From positions 15,699,572 to 15,763,571 of the forward strand of contig NC_069086.1 of assembly GCF_947172395.1 (NCBI RefSeq): a stretch of 64,000 bases of DNA, written 5' to 3'. Every line of letters starts with the position of its first letter. Position 1 is the first letter of the stretch. The position numbers and the translations under genes were made by a program. Positions 32,300 to 44,190 of the stretch are shown here, in pieces. This stretch comes from Bicyclus anynana (taxonomy: Eukaryota; Arthropoda; Insecta; Lepidoptera; Nymphalidae). Below the pieces are notes generated by a model that made no database searches, had not been told where the DNA came from, and saw only the letters and a program-made list of their open reading frames with translations.

Positions 32300-33172
32300 T
32301 ACCTTCATACAGGACTACTTTATATGTCTGCATTAATGTGTGGCGCAGTCGCTAATCTGTAATCGCTTTGACGCTCTTGTCTCGAGAGTAAGTTGTCATG
32401 TTAATTAATTTTGAACGTTATTTCAATGCATGTAAAGTCGTTAACAGTTTGATAGTAACAGACGCGCGGAAACTGGTCTTCAAACTGGTTTTTTCCTCTT
32501 GTTGGTATAGACGATATGTAACTCATTCGCGTATTAATAGTATTAAAGAACAAAACACAAAAGTTGGTTTTACAAACATATTGAGACATTACAAAATATT
32601 ATAATAGTACAACTATAAAAGTAAGCTAGCAAACTATGTTTGATAAATTGACTTCGTTATACAAAATCCAACGACCATTGGCTAGGCCTGCTATCCACGT
32701 AACGTTAATATGGCGAGTAGAATATTAAGAATGATGTAATCGCTCAAAGCTGTATTCTTATGAGAAACATCTTAATTATTTGAAAATGGTTTGATATCTT
32801 GATATCTCTATTCTCGATCCGACGCAATTGTTTTAATAAGGGATTAGTGTTGGATGTGCTCCTAATACATTTATTATCAATGATGTAAGAAGAAAAAAGA
32901 GGTAGATAGGTTATACGCGGACCGCAAGTGGCACGTTAAAACTATGCTAATTAGCAAACCTGAGCTCAGTCGCCCCACTGTCATCGCGCCGTTGACAAGG
33001 ACGCTGAAATATATTTTGTGTGCCAGTAAACATCGAATGTGGTTTATGTAACCTATCTACCTCTTTTTTCTTCTTACATCATTGTTTATTATACATACAT
33101 TTTATAAATATTATAATATACTTGTAATATCGACTGGGTATCATGGGATTCGTTATAAAATAGAGAAATAAA
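32300..33172 (+). other. probable 3' UTR of the MYND gene
   Basis: There is no coding sequence. An AATAAA signal at 33,167-33,172 is the first convincing polyadenylation candidate downstream of the stop. If used, the UTR is about 870 nt and includes the hAT-like MITE at 32,878-33,084. The real end is unknown. Confidence 0.45.
32870..33092. mobile_element. hAT-like MITE with 8-bp target duplication
   Basis: The element 32,878-33,084 has almost perfect 36-bp TIRs beginning CAATGATGTAAGAAGAAAAA, flanked on both sides by TTTATTAT (32,870-32,877 and 33,085-33,092). An 8-bp duplication is the hAT hallmark. The element is 207 bp and non-coding. Clean ends and duplication suggest a fairly young insertion. 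Confidence 0.85.
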
Positions 33173-36100
33173 ATGTAAAAAACATGCATTTCGCGTTCTG
33201 ACGTTACTTATTTACTGTAATATACACCCGTATTTAACACTACTAGGTACATGCGTAACTAAAAAGTGCGAATCATTTAAATAAGGTTCTTGACTATTTA
33301 GTGAAATATTTAAAAATCAACCTAAAGTGTTAATTTTGTCAAAGAATCACCTAACTACTTAAGTGTTTATTTAAGTGTTAAGTAGATTCCTAAACAAAAT
33401 TCGCTTGGAATTACTTGAGTTATATTTAAATTTAAATTCTCTTTAATTCATATTAATTGATTATGAAACAAGGCTAAAACTCACGTGATATGAGGTCGGA
33501 GTATGCTCGACTAGTTTCGAACCCTTAATCATGTGCTGGGTTGCGGTACGATCCTAACTAATTCTTTAATTCCGCTTTTCTAAATAAAATATAATGTATT
33601 TTTTTGCTTATATAAGACTTACATTTCAAGCTTTTAGCTTTTTTGTTCTTGATCCGTTAATTTCTACTGTGTTACAATGGTCTTAGTTATGTTGAAATAC
33701 GGGTGTTTACTTGAACTTTCATCGCTTTTGGAAATATGATATAAATAATATGCCTTTTAGAAAGGATTAATAAACTAGTTGATAATTTTGTATTAATTTA
33801 AATTAAATATATAGTTAAAATTTATTAAATATACACCTGTTTAATTTATTATAGCATTTAATAGGGTTTTATTTATAGTACAAAAATGTTAGAGGTTTCA
33901 GTCAAGTTTCAGTACACGTAGGTACGACTATATATTACAAAATTTTAATTCGTTATATATATTATGTGCAATTAAATTTACGTTTGAAACAAATATAATC
34001 ATATAATAATAAGTTAAATAAATAGTTTTACACTTTTTGACAATAGTTTAATTATAAAATATTATTATAATATGTATAATTAAATCAAGGAACTGGGCAA
34101 CACTGAGAAATGTGGATGAATTTATATTTCGTAAATAATTGTGCTTAATAAATTGTAAAATATATAATTTTATACGAAGCTTCGAAGAGCTTCAAGTAGT
34201 TATGACATAATATATATGAAAATATATTATTTTTTTCACTTAAAATTGTTACTTACTATAATATTTAAAACTTTAATACTAAAAATATTAGTATAATTCT
34301 TCTAAATCAAATTAGTATTTAAAAGGCCTCCAAATCAGAAGGTCACCTTTTGTGAAGTTGGATTATTTTTTATTATATCAAGAGGAACTTTCTCGAGGAA
34401 GAAGACATTGTTTTGTCTTTCAGAACGAATACAGTAGGTACAGTCGACAACAAATATGCAAAACACTAAAAATGCATTTTTTGAAATACATTTTTTGTAC
34501 AAAAGAGCGAATTTTCTTCCGATTTTGTACAATGCATGCAACAAAATATATTGCTTAAAATATACATAATACATGTAATTTTGAAGTAAGTTTCATTACA
34601 TATAAGAGGCACAAAATTGTTGTAACCATTATCTCATCTTGTATGAAGTGCCAATCCATTGATAATAAATTAATAACAAAATAAAGTATGCCCCGGTTTT
34701 ATTAGAATAAATTATGAATGTGCTGAAAAGGAGCATATACATTATACATAGATAGCGGGATCATCTTCATATATGGGTCCCTAAAGTTATTTGGTATTCC
34801 TAAAATCAAAGTGAGTATAGTTACACCAACATAAACTGCAATAATATAACCAGATTAATTTAGAAACAGCTATTTTGAAGATATTAAAAAAATAAATTTT
34901 CATAATTATACGCATTTACTGATATTGTAAATAAATATACGATTTAATAGATAGAAAAATGTCGTTTACAGTTTTTTTGTTATTGTACTTTTTCACACTA
35001 TTTATTGTTATTGTTGTCATGTTATCGTGGTGTTCAATTTACAAGACCTTTTCTATGTTGCGCATTTTTGTGTATTTTTAGTCCATAATTAAAATTAAAA
35101 TTCAAAATGCCAATAGTTAAAGCTAAAGTGTTTTCACATTACTGATGAGGTGGAACATAATATTGATTATTGTATAATTCAAAAGGGTGCTTAGTGCCTC
35201 GCCTAATAATTTTATGGTAATATCCATTATTTATTATTATAGGTATAACCACCTATGTATTGAAGTTATTTACAAAATGCGTAGCACACTGTACATTAAA
35301 GCTATAATTTTTTATGTATTAAATGTTGGCGTAAACTTAGACAATACTTGTGATTATTTATTGTCCTTTTAATGATACACATTAGTTTTTCATTCAGATT
35401 TGTGTTACTCATACATGTTTTCATTAAAGATATGATTGAAATAATGTATTATGATTGAAATTAAAATTTTGAACTGAGTGGACTCATGTATGTGTCTATT
35501 TATTCAGAGATCATCAATTATTTAGATCTCAAATGCCTGTTATAAACTCGCATCCTATACGCCTTGCCAGAAATAATTCCTAATTTCATGTTATATGTAT
35601 CATGAAGTGACATTTCAAAAAATATTGTTTAATACCATGTTGTCCTTTTTCTACACTCACATTGAGAGCAGAAAAAGCATGACATATATTGAGTGTATTG
35701 GCCCTAAAGGGCCCGGATCTTATAATGCATAGTCCCTTATTTATAAAAAGTTAAATGGGCCAAATGTGACCAAAATGCATTTATAATAATGAAATTTTCT
35801 AAACATTCCTCTAGCTAGCTCCCCCCCTGCGTAAATAATGCGTTACAAATTTAGACATATTATAAACTCTACTGTAATTATTTATAACTTCTAAAATAGT
35901 CAAATGCCTCGTAAAAAGATATTTCATACATTGATATATTTCATATTGTTACCATATCAATTGTTTTTCATAGTCTGGTATTATAGATTTTTTTATCTAG
36001 TTGTCTCTATGATGTACGTATTTCAAATAAACAATGCAGCTATATATTTTTGTTTAATTTATAATTCATACAATTTTAACGTTGTATATCGAAAAACTCC

Positions 36101-36700
36101 CTAAAACGTCTAAATTACTTGATAGTGGTTGGTTTACAATCTGTACATAATATAATAGCGATAGCAGTTGCTATTTAAAGATACTCGACCAACTTAAAAA
36201 AAACGTAATTGGATATCGAAAATTGCTTAAGAATTCCGTTGTTGTGTAAAAAGATAAAGTCAGTAAGATAACTCAGAGTCTGTTAAAACTAGAAAGCTGA
36301 TGGTATGGCTATGTATATTTATATCGTTTTTATAGTGGTAAAAAGAAAATTTGAAAAAAAAAATTTTTTTTGGTGTTCCTTCCCTTTATGGAAAGTGAGG
36401 ATGAATTTTTTATCGTCTTTATGCGTTAGCTTTTAGCGATGTCTATTCTGTGGTCTATCCCATGATGTGGGGTATCATTATTGGTATTTTTGTTCATTAA
36501 ATAAGGGATTAGAGTAACAAACATAAGGGATTAAGATTAACTTAATTTACGGAACCCATAACTGCGTGTGGTCCGACACGCACTTGGTCGGTTATTTTAA
36601 TTTTTAGCTTTGTTACTATTTCACTAATGATATTAATTTATAAACTTATTTTCCATTTGATTGTACTTACCATAGGTAACACACCACCACTTTGTAATAA
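33173..36700. other. long AT-rich intergenic region without genes
   Basis: About 3.5 kb is almost free of the repeat families seen elsewhere and very AT-rich, with tracts such as 'aatatattatgtgcaattaa'. The ORFs of 60-80 codons at 34,335-34,574, 34,352-34,558, 35,187-35,372 and 35,904-36,104 have no support. No exon matching either neighbour was found. Confidence 0.5.
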
Positions 36701-36750
36701 ACATTTTTTGTTTGGATGTAAAAATCGTTGTTTCTGAACGTTTTCATTAC

Positions 36751-36765
36751 TGACCTTTGACTTTG
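36751..36765. promoter_or_regulatory. DR1-type nuclear receptor site upstream of the SDR gene
   Basis: TGACCTTTGACTTTG on the plus strand is CAAAGTCAAAGGTCA on the minus strand. That is a direct repeat of AGGTCA-type half sites with one base between, the HNF4 and RXR/USP consensus. It ends 166 bp before the SDR start codon. Use in vivo is inferred. Confidence 0.5.
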
Positions 36766-36930
36766 ACAATGACATTAATTTGACATTTACGTATGTTTTT
36801 CTTTGTCCAAAGAGCGGAAGGAAAACGTAATTTTTATTTTCATTTCACTTGTTACGACATGAGCGCGTATTTGTAAAAGTGACGATTTTTCTTGTGCATT
36901 GATTAATATTAATTTGTCTTAGATTTTGAA

Positions 36931-37215
36931 ATGGTGTCTGCAACTGTTATCTACGCGGCTGTGCCTATCTCGGCGGTGGTAATGTTAGGTTTGCTGCGTA
37001 AATGGAGATCGAGGAATTGGGCTAAATGTATAAGTAATACTTGCTTGAGAGGTAAAACCTTCCTTATTACGGGAGCGAACAGCGGCATCGGTCTGGAGAC
37101 CGCCAAGGCCCTAGTGAAAAGAAAGGCGCGTGTTATTTTCGCGTGTCGAGACATCGACAAAGCGAAGAAAGCAGTGGCTCAAATTAGACAGGAGCAAGTC
37201 ACTGGCGGTGAATTG
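36931..37215 (+). CDS. SDR gene, exon 1
   Basis: It starts at an ATG in 'tttgaaATGG' context and encodes the membrane anchor and cofactor-binding motif TGANSGIG. It ends in phase 0 after GGEL (donor 'ttg|gtaaat'). Confidence 0.85.
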
Positions 37216-40200
37216 GTAAATATATATCTCTTTATTTAATAGTTACTCTTTAATTTCCACATTGTTATAAAATAGTATTTCATAAAAAAATCTGGAAATC
37301 ATTTAACACATTCGCTGCGGTACGAGGTCAATTGAGCTAACGTCTAGCGTCTTCAAGAGTTCGATGGACCTCGTACCGTACCACATAAAGTTCTAGTATA
37401 AGGTCAAAAAACCTCGTACTGCATCAGAGGAAAGTACAGAAAAATCAGTGCCGAAGCGAACATGTTAATAAATAAATAATAATAATAAATGTACCTGACC
37501 CTTTTAAAACTTGATCTATACGATGATAGCTTATTTTGTAAAGTAATTTTGATTCTAGACCTACAGTATTATTGATGCCATTCATATCCCGTAATAAAAT
37601 CCAATGAGGTGTTTAATTACCTTGCTGTGGAGCATTAATAATCCAGAGCTCTTTACGTTCTCTGGTAAATGTTGAGCCATGCTACTTTGCCTGGTGTCAG
37701 TAAAATTGTGGCACACTAGGCTTAATAAAAATAAAATCAAAATGGCCTTTATCACAGACTGTTTATTAAATCACATTGTCTAAAAATAATGGTGGAATTG
37801 AAAATATATTTCTCATATGACGCCGCGCGGTTTCACCCGCGTGGTTCTCGTTCCCGTAGGAATACGGGGATATTATATAGCCTATAGCCTTCCTCGATAA
37901 ATGGGCTATCTAATACTGAAAGAAGTTTTCAAATCGGACCAGTAGTTCCTGAGATTAGCGCGTTCAATCAAACAAACAAACTTGTCAGCTTTATAATATT
38001 AGTATAGATATTGTGATGGAATGAAAGAGAAAGTAGAGAGTGAAATGGCCCTGCTATTGGTTGCATTAATGTTTTTTTCTCTTCATGAGATATCTGAGAC
38101 TGAGAGTGCTCTATTATGTTTATCACTTAACATCAAATGGGCAACTATTACTATAGAAAAAGTAACAAGAATGATTAAATAGATGTAATTTAAAAATTTT
38201 AGATTCCAATGCAACTAGATTTGGCATCATTCGAATCAATTGAAAGATTTGTTGAGGTGGTCAAAGCTGGCTTCTACAAAATAGATGTTCTGATCAACAA
38301 TGCCGGAGTAGTGGTGCCCTTAAAGTTGGACCAGAAGACCAAGGAAGGGTTCGAGATTCACTTAGGAGTGAACCATTTGGGGCATATGTATTTGACTAAT
38401 TTGCTGCTTGATCTCTTGAAAAAGGCCACGCCTAGCAGGTAAATGATTTAGAAAAACAAGTTTCATTTCATTTCGTTATATTGTAATAATATGGCTTCAT
38501 CTAAACCGGGTTTCAATAACTGTATCTATCATATTATTAACCATCTTCAAAAAATGGTGGAGGTTTGTCAATTCGACTTTTTTTTTTTTTATTATTTAGT
38601 TAAGTTAGCCCTTGACTACAATCTCACCTGATGGTAAGTGATGATGCAGTCTAAGATGGAAGCGGGCTAACTTGTTACGAGGAGGATGAAAATCCACACC
38701 CCTTTTGGTTTCTACACGGCATTGTACCCGAACACTTAATCGCTTGGCGGTACATCTTTGTCGGTAGGGTGGTAACTAGCCACGGCCGTAGCCTCCCACC
38801 AGCCAAAACTGACTGAGATTGAGACTGTATATATTATTATTTTTTTTTATGTGTCTGCTGTGCTTGTCTATTCAAGTTAAACAGATTTTCACCAATAGAT
38901 TTTTTTTAGAACTAAAGAAGGTTTTAGTATTAAAATTTGTATAAATTTTGTATTAATTGTTTGATATAATGATGAAAATTTGATAGTGAATGAAAGTATT
39001 TCAAAAAGTTCATTTAAAAAACTATCCCTCATCTTCAAAAAATGGTTACATACAGGCTGTCAAGCTTACATAGATTTTCTCCTAGACAAAATTGCAGATC
39101 ATCTCATAGTTTGTTTTTAAATTTACATTAAATTAATAACTGACAAAATGTAATAAATGAAATAGAGCAGTTTCAAAGATTACGGCTCAATATGGAAATA
39201 GCCAGATTTATAAATAAAAATTAATCTCCCAAATCAAATCAAAATCAAAATATGACCATCGGCTCAGATATCATTCGAAAACATCATTATCATAGAATAA
39301 ACAATTGCTGATAACTATGTAGTTATTAACACATTACTACATCCGACAGAATAGTGTTTGTCTCCTCCACATTGCATGAGAAAGGCAAATTAGACTTCAA
39401 AGATCTGAACTTACGATCTGAAATAGAAGAGGCTAAGAAAGGCAAGACGTCTCGTCATAACCCTGGCTACTGCAACTCCAAGCTGATGAATGTCTACCTC
39501 GCTAGAGCTTTGGCAGACAAACTGAGGGAATCTGGCATTGATGTCAACGCTTGCTGCCCTGGTTTTTGCTACACGAACCTATTCAGGTATGTAATAACTT
39601 TTTACCTCTGGAACCTGGCACCTGGGGAGCCTAACATCCATAGGCTCTAACTACTTGGACCACCTATTACCAATTAATTTTGAATTAAATAAAAATACAG
39701 TAGAATTTTTAAACATTAATTATGACAGTTTTGTAACAAACTGCTATTTACCTAATACACATACATTTGCTTGTTACAGATACTTTGTGAGGTGGTACCA
39801 CTACATCCTAATGGCCCCGTTTGCATTGCTCTTTATGAGGTCGGCCAAACAGGTGAGAGAGCATGTTGTAACATTTAATTTTGCTAATTTTTCCATGTAG
39901 GCCAACAAAGGTGGGATCACCATTAGTTTAGAGTTTTTGTGGACATGGCAATGATCAATAATGTACAAGTAGTAATGATCAATAATGTACTAGGACTTAT
40001 CGCAATAATGTACAAATAGTAATGATCAATAATGTATTAGGACTTATCGCAATATTCTAGGAGAAACTAAATGTTCAACATTACAAATCTAGGGGTTATC
40101 TGTGCTAATTGCCATAACTGAGCCTGATTGAAATAAATCATTTTGTCATAACTTGAGGGAACTGGATATAAATAAAACAAATTTAAATCGATAATTTATA

Positions 40201-43200
40201 CTTATGTATAAACAATCACAGACATACACTATAATTTCATTTATATGTATTGATCTATCAAGCTTATCAATACAAAAAAAGTTTGTTATCAGGTACAGGA
40301 AACAAAATTATGCAATTCATAGTGACATACAGCGATTGTTGATAACACAGGACTTAAATCCATGACCCCATGATTTTAAGCTGCAAAGGTTAATTACACA
40401 TTAAAGACATTAACTGAACATTAAAAGTTAATTCCTCGGATGCATACTAAGCTGTTTAGTTCCTCTTTCCTTATACGCACTGCAAAGATGTGGAATGCTC
40501 TTCAGCTTTAGTTTTCCCACCACCTACAATATGGGTATCAAGTCAAGAATGAATAGGCATCTTCTAGGCAAGCGAGTTTCACCATAGGCTACATCATCTC
40601 TTACCATCAGGCGTGATTGCAGCTAAGCGCTTGCTTATACAAAAAAAAATGGTCACCTTGTTTTACCTAGATAGGTACTTGAAAAACAAATTGTGTGTAC
40701 ACTCATAGCCTCATAGGTCGATGTTACAATGTGCTGTTTTATCTTTCTAAATATAGCTCAATGTTTCAATGTTTTCTGACTGCGCCGGTAATGTCAATGA
40801 ACACTTTAGGCCTTCTGCACACGTGCGTCTGTCTTGAAATCTATACTAATATTATAAATGCGAAAGTAAGTCTGTCTGTCTATGTCTGTTAGGTACCTTT
40901 TCACGGTTATTCGGCTTAACCGATCAAGATGAATTTTGGTTAAATGGTAAATGGGACCTTGGAGCAAAACATAGGGCACTTTTTGAGCCTAAAATAAAAA
41001 GAAAGTTGAAAGTTTGTATGGAAAGTCCTTCATTTTTAGAATAGCAGTTTTAAAAATTTGTTCATAAATCACAAAAAAATACCAAATGTAATGTGATTCA
41101 GGAATTTTTAAAATTCAACCCCAAATAGGGTTTGAAAGTTTACATTGATTTCCACGCTGACGAAGTCGCGGGCGTCCGCTAGTCTGTTATAGTAATTCTA
41201 TTTTAGGAAAAACTGATTTGAAGTCCGTTTGGCCTTGTATGCCGTGTAGCAATTGTGTGGATAAACTGCAGGTTCGTTATGCTAAAGATATCTTCTAAGT
41301 AAGTGAATCTTCTAGGTAAGCGCGTTCTAACTTAGACCGCATTACTGCCTTATGAGATTAGCGCGTTCAAACAAACAAACAAACTCTTCAGCTTTATAAT
41401 ATTAGTATAGATAACTCTATCCAAAGTGTGCTTGCCGTTAATTTAAGCAGTTAAACATCTTCTAAATTTTGAAAATTTTAGTCAGCCATCTAGCCTTGTT
41501 AGAATATAACAGTAATATTTACTTGTCGAGTTTGTCGGTCGTGTATGGATTGCCTACAAGAACGTCCGGGTACGCTTTATGTACACAATCAATTTGTTGC
41601 CAATGTATAGTTTATTTATTTATTTATCTTGCTAAACACCTCTGACGCAGTTCGGATCAAATAATTTTCTTAAATTGAATCAAGTAGTTGCCTTCTGCCA
41701 TGAGTTTTAGCCGTGTTTCAAAATAAATTAATTTTAATCGAGTAAATTAATGACAATTTTGATTTATTGTCATTAATTTACATGCATGAACAATTAAGTA
41801 GATATAGTTATTATCTTTTGAATCCGAATTTTGCGTCTTAATTTTGTAGTTACAAAGAGTGTCTATCCAAGCAAGTGAAAAGAGTACTACTCCTTGTCTA
41901 TTTAAACATTGTAACTTTCTAAATATACCCAATATCCATTCATCATAAGATGGTTATTGGTTAGAGATAATACTCGCACGCATGAGTTTTACAGCGGGTC
42001 AAAGTACATAATGTACCTACTGAGAATATCAGCTGACGCCTGAGGAAAAATACTTATTATGTTAATCTATACTTATAATAAATCTGTAGAGAGGTCAATT
42101 CTGTACATTCCGTACAGTCCAAATGTAATCAGTAAAATTTTTGTGTCTGTCTGTATTTATGTTCGTTATAGATATAAAACTACTCGACGGATTTTAACGA
42201 AACTTGGTACAATTATTCTACTTACTCCTGGGCAGGTTATAGTATACTTTTCATCACGCTACGATCTATTGGAGCAGAGCAGTTGGAAATGTTGGGAAAA
42301 CGGGAGAAGTTACTCCATTATTTAAGCTTCCGTTGCGTAGTAGGGTAGGGGTAGGGTAGGAGTAGGTTAGGGGTAGGGTTTGGTCCCTACTCATGCCCTA
42401 TATGGTAGGGTAGGGTAGGGTAGGGTAGGGTTTCACGCGGACGAAGTCGCGGGCGTCCGCTAGTGGAAAATAAATTTATTGCATAGCATTTATCAACTGA
42501 TGCAATTATGATTTATTTATTTTATTTATGTAGTATTATTTTTCTTTGATATTAATTCAAGTTAAGTACATTTTTTGAGCGTGGTGTAAACGATTTTCTT
42601 GAATAAATGAGAAATACAAACTTTTATTGAATAAATAAGAAATACAAAAATAAAGTCACTCGATCAATTCGATTCTGGAATAAGTTTTGCCCCACTTGTC
42701 CAGTTGAGTCGATATTATAACGTCGAAATGTGTTAACTTGATGCACTGCACGGCTTGGGTTGTTAGGTTTATTTTCGTTACGGAATTTCTTGATTCGGTC
42801 GCCTCGCTCAAAGCCCGCGATAAAAGCTATGTAATAGTCGACTATGGTCCCACTATAGCGCCTACGGCACTTCACAATCAGAAAAAAAACTACCAAATGC
42901 GCCAGAAAAGTAAAATATATCCAGACGCAGGCACAGTAGGTACTTTACGGTAGATTGATTGGCAGTAAAGTACAGATGACAGATTAGTTACCGATTACTT
43001 ATCAGTAATATCCGATAAGGGAATAACGTCGATCAAAGTTGAATTGCCTACGTTGTTATCAAACAATCGATTTGTGTTATTAATGATAGTCTAACAATAT
43101 CAAACAAATTATAACTTATCCTTTGAATATTGGTTGCGAAATTTTTACATTAATAGACAGAGATTTGTGATAAAGCACTCTATGGAAAAATTTTGTTGAA

Positions 43201-44190
43201 AAAATATTTTCAAGTTTTTGATTTTTTTTTTGTTATTTACCTGTTTGTTTTATTGCGTAAAATGCTTAAGTTAGTCTGTTGTCATGTCAAAATTCATTTT
43301 GTGGTACAAAATTATTATTAAAGTCACCACAAAGTCAACATCAAGGTCGCGGGTCAAGCGAATTATTACCGTGTTCATAGTATGCAATGGAAAACGCTGA
43401 AATGTCCTTCCGTTTACGAATTGAGTAAGATACCTACTACAAATACAAAGTGAATTGCCTATTTCTAATAATCCCTTTTAGGCAAAAGCATACTTTGTTA
43501 TCAGAAATAAAAAAAATGTGCGCTGTCGGTTAAATGTAAATTATATTGTGATTTGTGATATTTTACTAATTTACCCCTAAAAGTGTTAAACAGGGGGTGA
43601 AACTTTGTATAGAAGTCCTTCTTTGTATTTTTTTGTATTCATGAAAATTAGTTCATAGATCAGTTTACAAAATGATTTTAAAGAGTTTTGAAAGTTCCAC
43701 CTCTACCCAGGGATTAAATAGAGACAGTCGATTAAAAACCAAGCCCCGATCCGTTTAATAAACAAAAAGTTCCAAAAATTCTAATGTTATCGACTTCATA
43801 AAAATGAGGAGGTTTTCAATTTGATGCCTATGTTTTCTTCTTATTAACTAATTTTGATAATTTTTTTTGTTTCAAAGAGTATGCTTCTAGATTGGTCCCA
43901 TTTAATTTTCATGAAAATCAGTTTAGTAATTTTGTGTTAAAATCAAAGCAACTGAAATACGTCTTTAAAGTCGGTTCCATTTTCATGTTAAAAAGCATAT
44001 TTTTGTTTATTCATTACAGGGTGCTGAGACAGTGGTGTTCACGGCGACTGACTATGGTATCGAGGGTCACACTGGGAAGTTCTATCGCAACTGTGCCGAG
44101 TATACCCCGGCCTACCCCTTCGATAAGAGCGAAGAGACCAAGTTGATTGAATACAGCGAAGATATGATCAAGGCCCGGAAACCCCTATAG
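36931..44190 (+). CDS. retinol-dehydrogenase-like short-chain dehydrogenase/reductase, 333 aa
   Basis: Five exons (36931-37215, 38203-38438, 39350-39586, 39780-39852, 44020-44190) join in frame to 1,002 nt. The protein is a classical SDR resembling retinol dehydrogenase 11-14 types, which oxidise or reduce retinoid, steroid or lipid carbonyls using NADP(H). A hydrophobic anchor (residues 6-22) precedes the Rossmann fold. Visible landmarks are the TGANSGIG cofactor motif (47-54), NNAG (127-130), NHLG (152-155), catalytic Ser at 179-180 in RIVFVSS, and the YCNSK active site (214-218). The Arg in VIFACRD after strand 2 favours NADP(H). The length matches the family. The protein is probably in the ER or mitochondrial outer membrane. 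All key residues are intact. The substrate cannot be told from sequence. Introns carry Helitron and SINE insertions. Confidence 0.9.
37818..38008 (-). mobile_element. Helitron-like element in SDR intron 1
   Basis: A nearly intact minus-strand copy from 'gacgccgcgcggtttcaccc' to 'ttataatattagtatagat'. Few differences from the 18,311 copy suggest moderate age. It ends about 190 bp before exon 2. Confidence 0.7.
38203..38438 (+). CDS. SDR gene, exon 2
   Basis: The acceptor is 'aaattttag' and the donor 'agcag|gtaaat' (two bases of Arg). It carries MQLDLASFESIERF, the NNAG motif and the catalytic-tetrad Asn in GVNHLGHMYLT. Confidence 0.85.
38580..38815 (-). mobile_element. tRNA-derived SINE, minus strand, head missing
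   Basis: It starts with a T-rich tract (the reverse of the poly-A tail), then 'tagcccttgactacaatctc' and 'gtggtaactagccacggccg'. The tRNA head is absent. It lies in SDR intron 2. Confidence 0.75.
39350..39586 (+). CDS. SDR gene, exon 3
   Basis: The acceptor 'atccgacag|A' completes Arg and the donor is 'ttcag|gtatgt'. It encodes the catalytic core: RIVFVSSTLHEKG, then YCNSKLMNVYLARALADKL and DVNACCPGFCYTNLFR. Confidence 0.9.
39780..39852 (+). CDS. SDR gene, exon 4 (short)
   Basis: A 73-nt exon with acceptor 'ttgttacag|A' and donor 'aaacag|gtgaga', phase 0 at the end. It encodes RYFVRWYHYILMAPFALLFM then RSAKQ, matching the hydrophobic C-terminal region typical of retinol dehydrogenases. Confidence 0.85.
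40840..41183 (+). mobile_element. Helitron-like element (Lep1-type), 344 bp
   Basis: It starts TCTATACTAATATTATAAAT, contains 'gtaagtctgtctgtctatgt' and ends 'gcgggcgtccgctagt', with the palindromic GC terminus intact. It belongs to the same subfamily as 3,637 and 42,066. Confidence 0.75.
41350..41412 (-). mobile_element. Helitron-like terminal fragment
   Basis: 'gagattagcgcgttcaaac' to 'ttataatattagtatagat' is the 5' end of the 18,311-type subfamily on the minus strand. The rest is missing. Confidence 0.6.
41742..41781. repeat. perfect 16-bp hairpin
   Basis: gtaaattaatgacaat at 41,742-41,757 is exactly complemented at 41,766-41,781, with an 8-bp loop. It is AT-rich and of unknown role. Confidence 0.65.
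42066..42464 (+). mobile_element. Helitron-like element carrying a minisatellite
   Basis: It starts 'tctatacttataataaatct', has the body 'actactcgacggattttaac' and ends 'tcgcgggcgtccgctagt'. A GTAGG-type tandem array occupies its 3' half just before the terminal hairpin region. Confidence 0.65.
42340..42432. repeat. (GTAGG)n-type minisatellite
   Basis: Units of gtagg(g) are repeated on both sides of a short interruption ('tttggtccctactcatgccc'). It is not the insect telomere repeat TTAGG, although a single ttagg occurs. Confidence 0.8.
44020..44190 (+). CDS. SDR gene, terminal exon
   Basis: The acceptor is 'tcattacag' and the exon enters in phase 0. It encodes GAETVVFTATDYGIEGHTGK then FYRNCAEYTPAYPFDKSEET and a charged tail ending RKPL. 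GAET and GKFY are family hallmarks (substrate loop and C-terminal strand). Candidate AATAAA signals follow at 44,663 and 45,004. Confidence 0.9.
   Translation, partial: GAETVVFTATDYGIEGHTGKFYRNCAEYTPAYPFDKSEETKLIEYSEDMIKARKPL

Larger units (their letters stand above)
39853..44019 (+). other. SDR intron 4 (4.2 kb), repeat-rich
   Basis: No exon is seen. It contains a short internal duplication near 39,950-40,050 ('gatcaataatgta' three times), a SINE 3' fragment around 40,545-40,650, two Helitron-like copies and a fragment, a small hairpin and a GTAGG minisatellite. ORFs here (e.g. 42,059-42,325) fall in repeats. Confidence 0.5.

Noticed and set aside
39655..39900. 81-codon ORF across SDR exon 4
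   Set aside because: Only 39,780-39,852 is exonic; the remainder is intron read-through.
42340..42432. Interstitial telomere repeat
   Set aside because: The unit is GTAGG(G), not the lepidopteran TTAGG.
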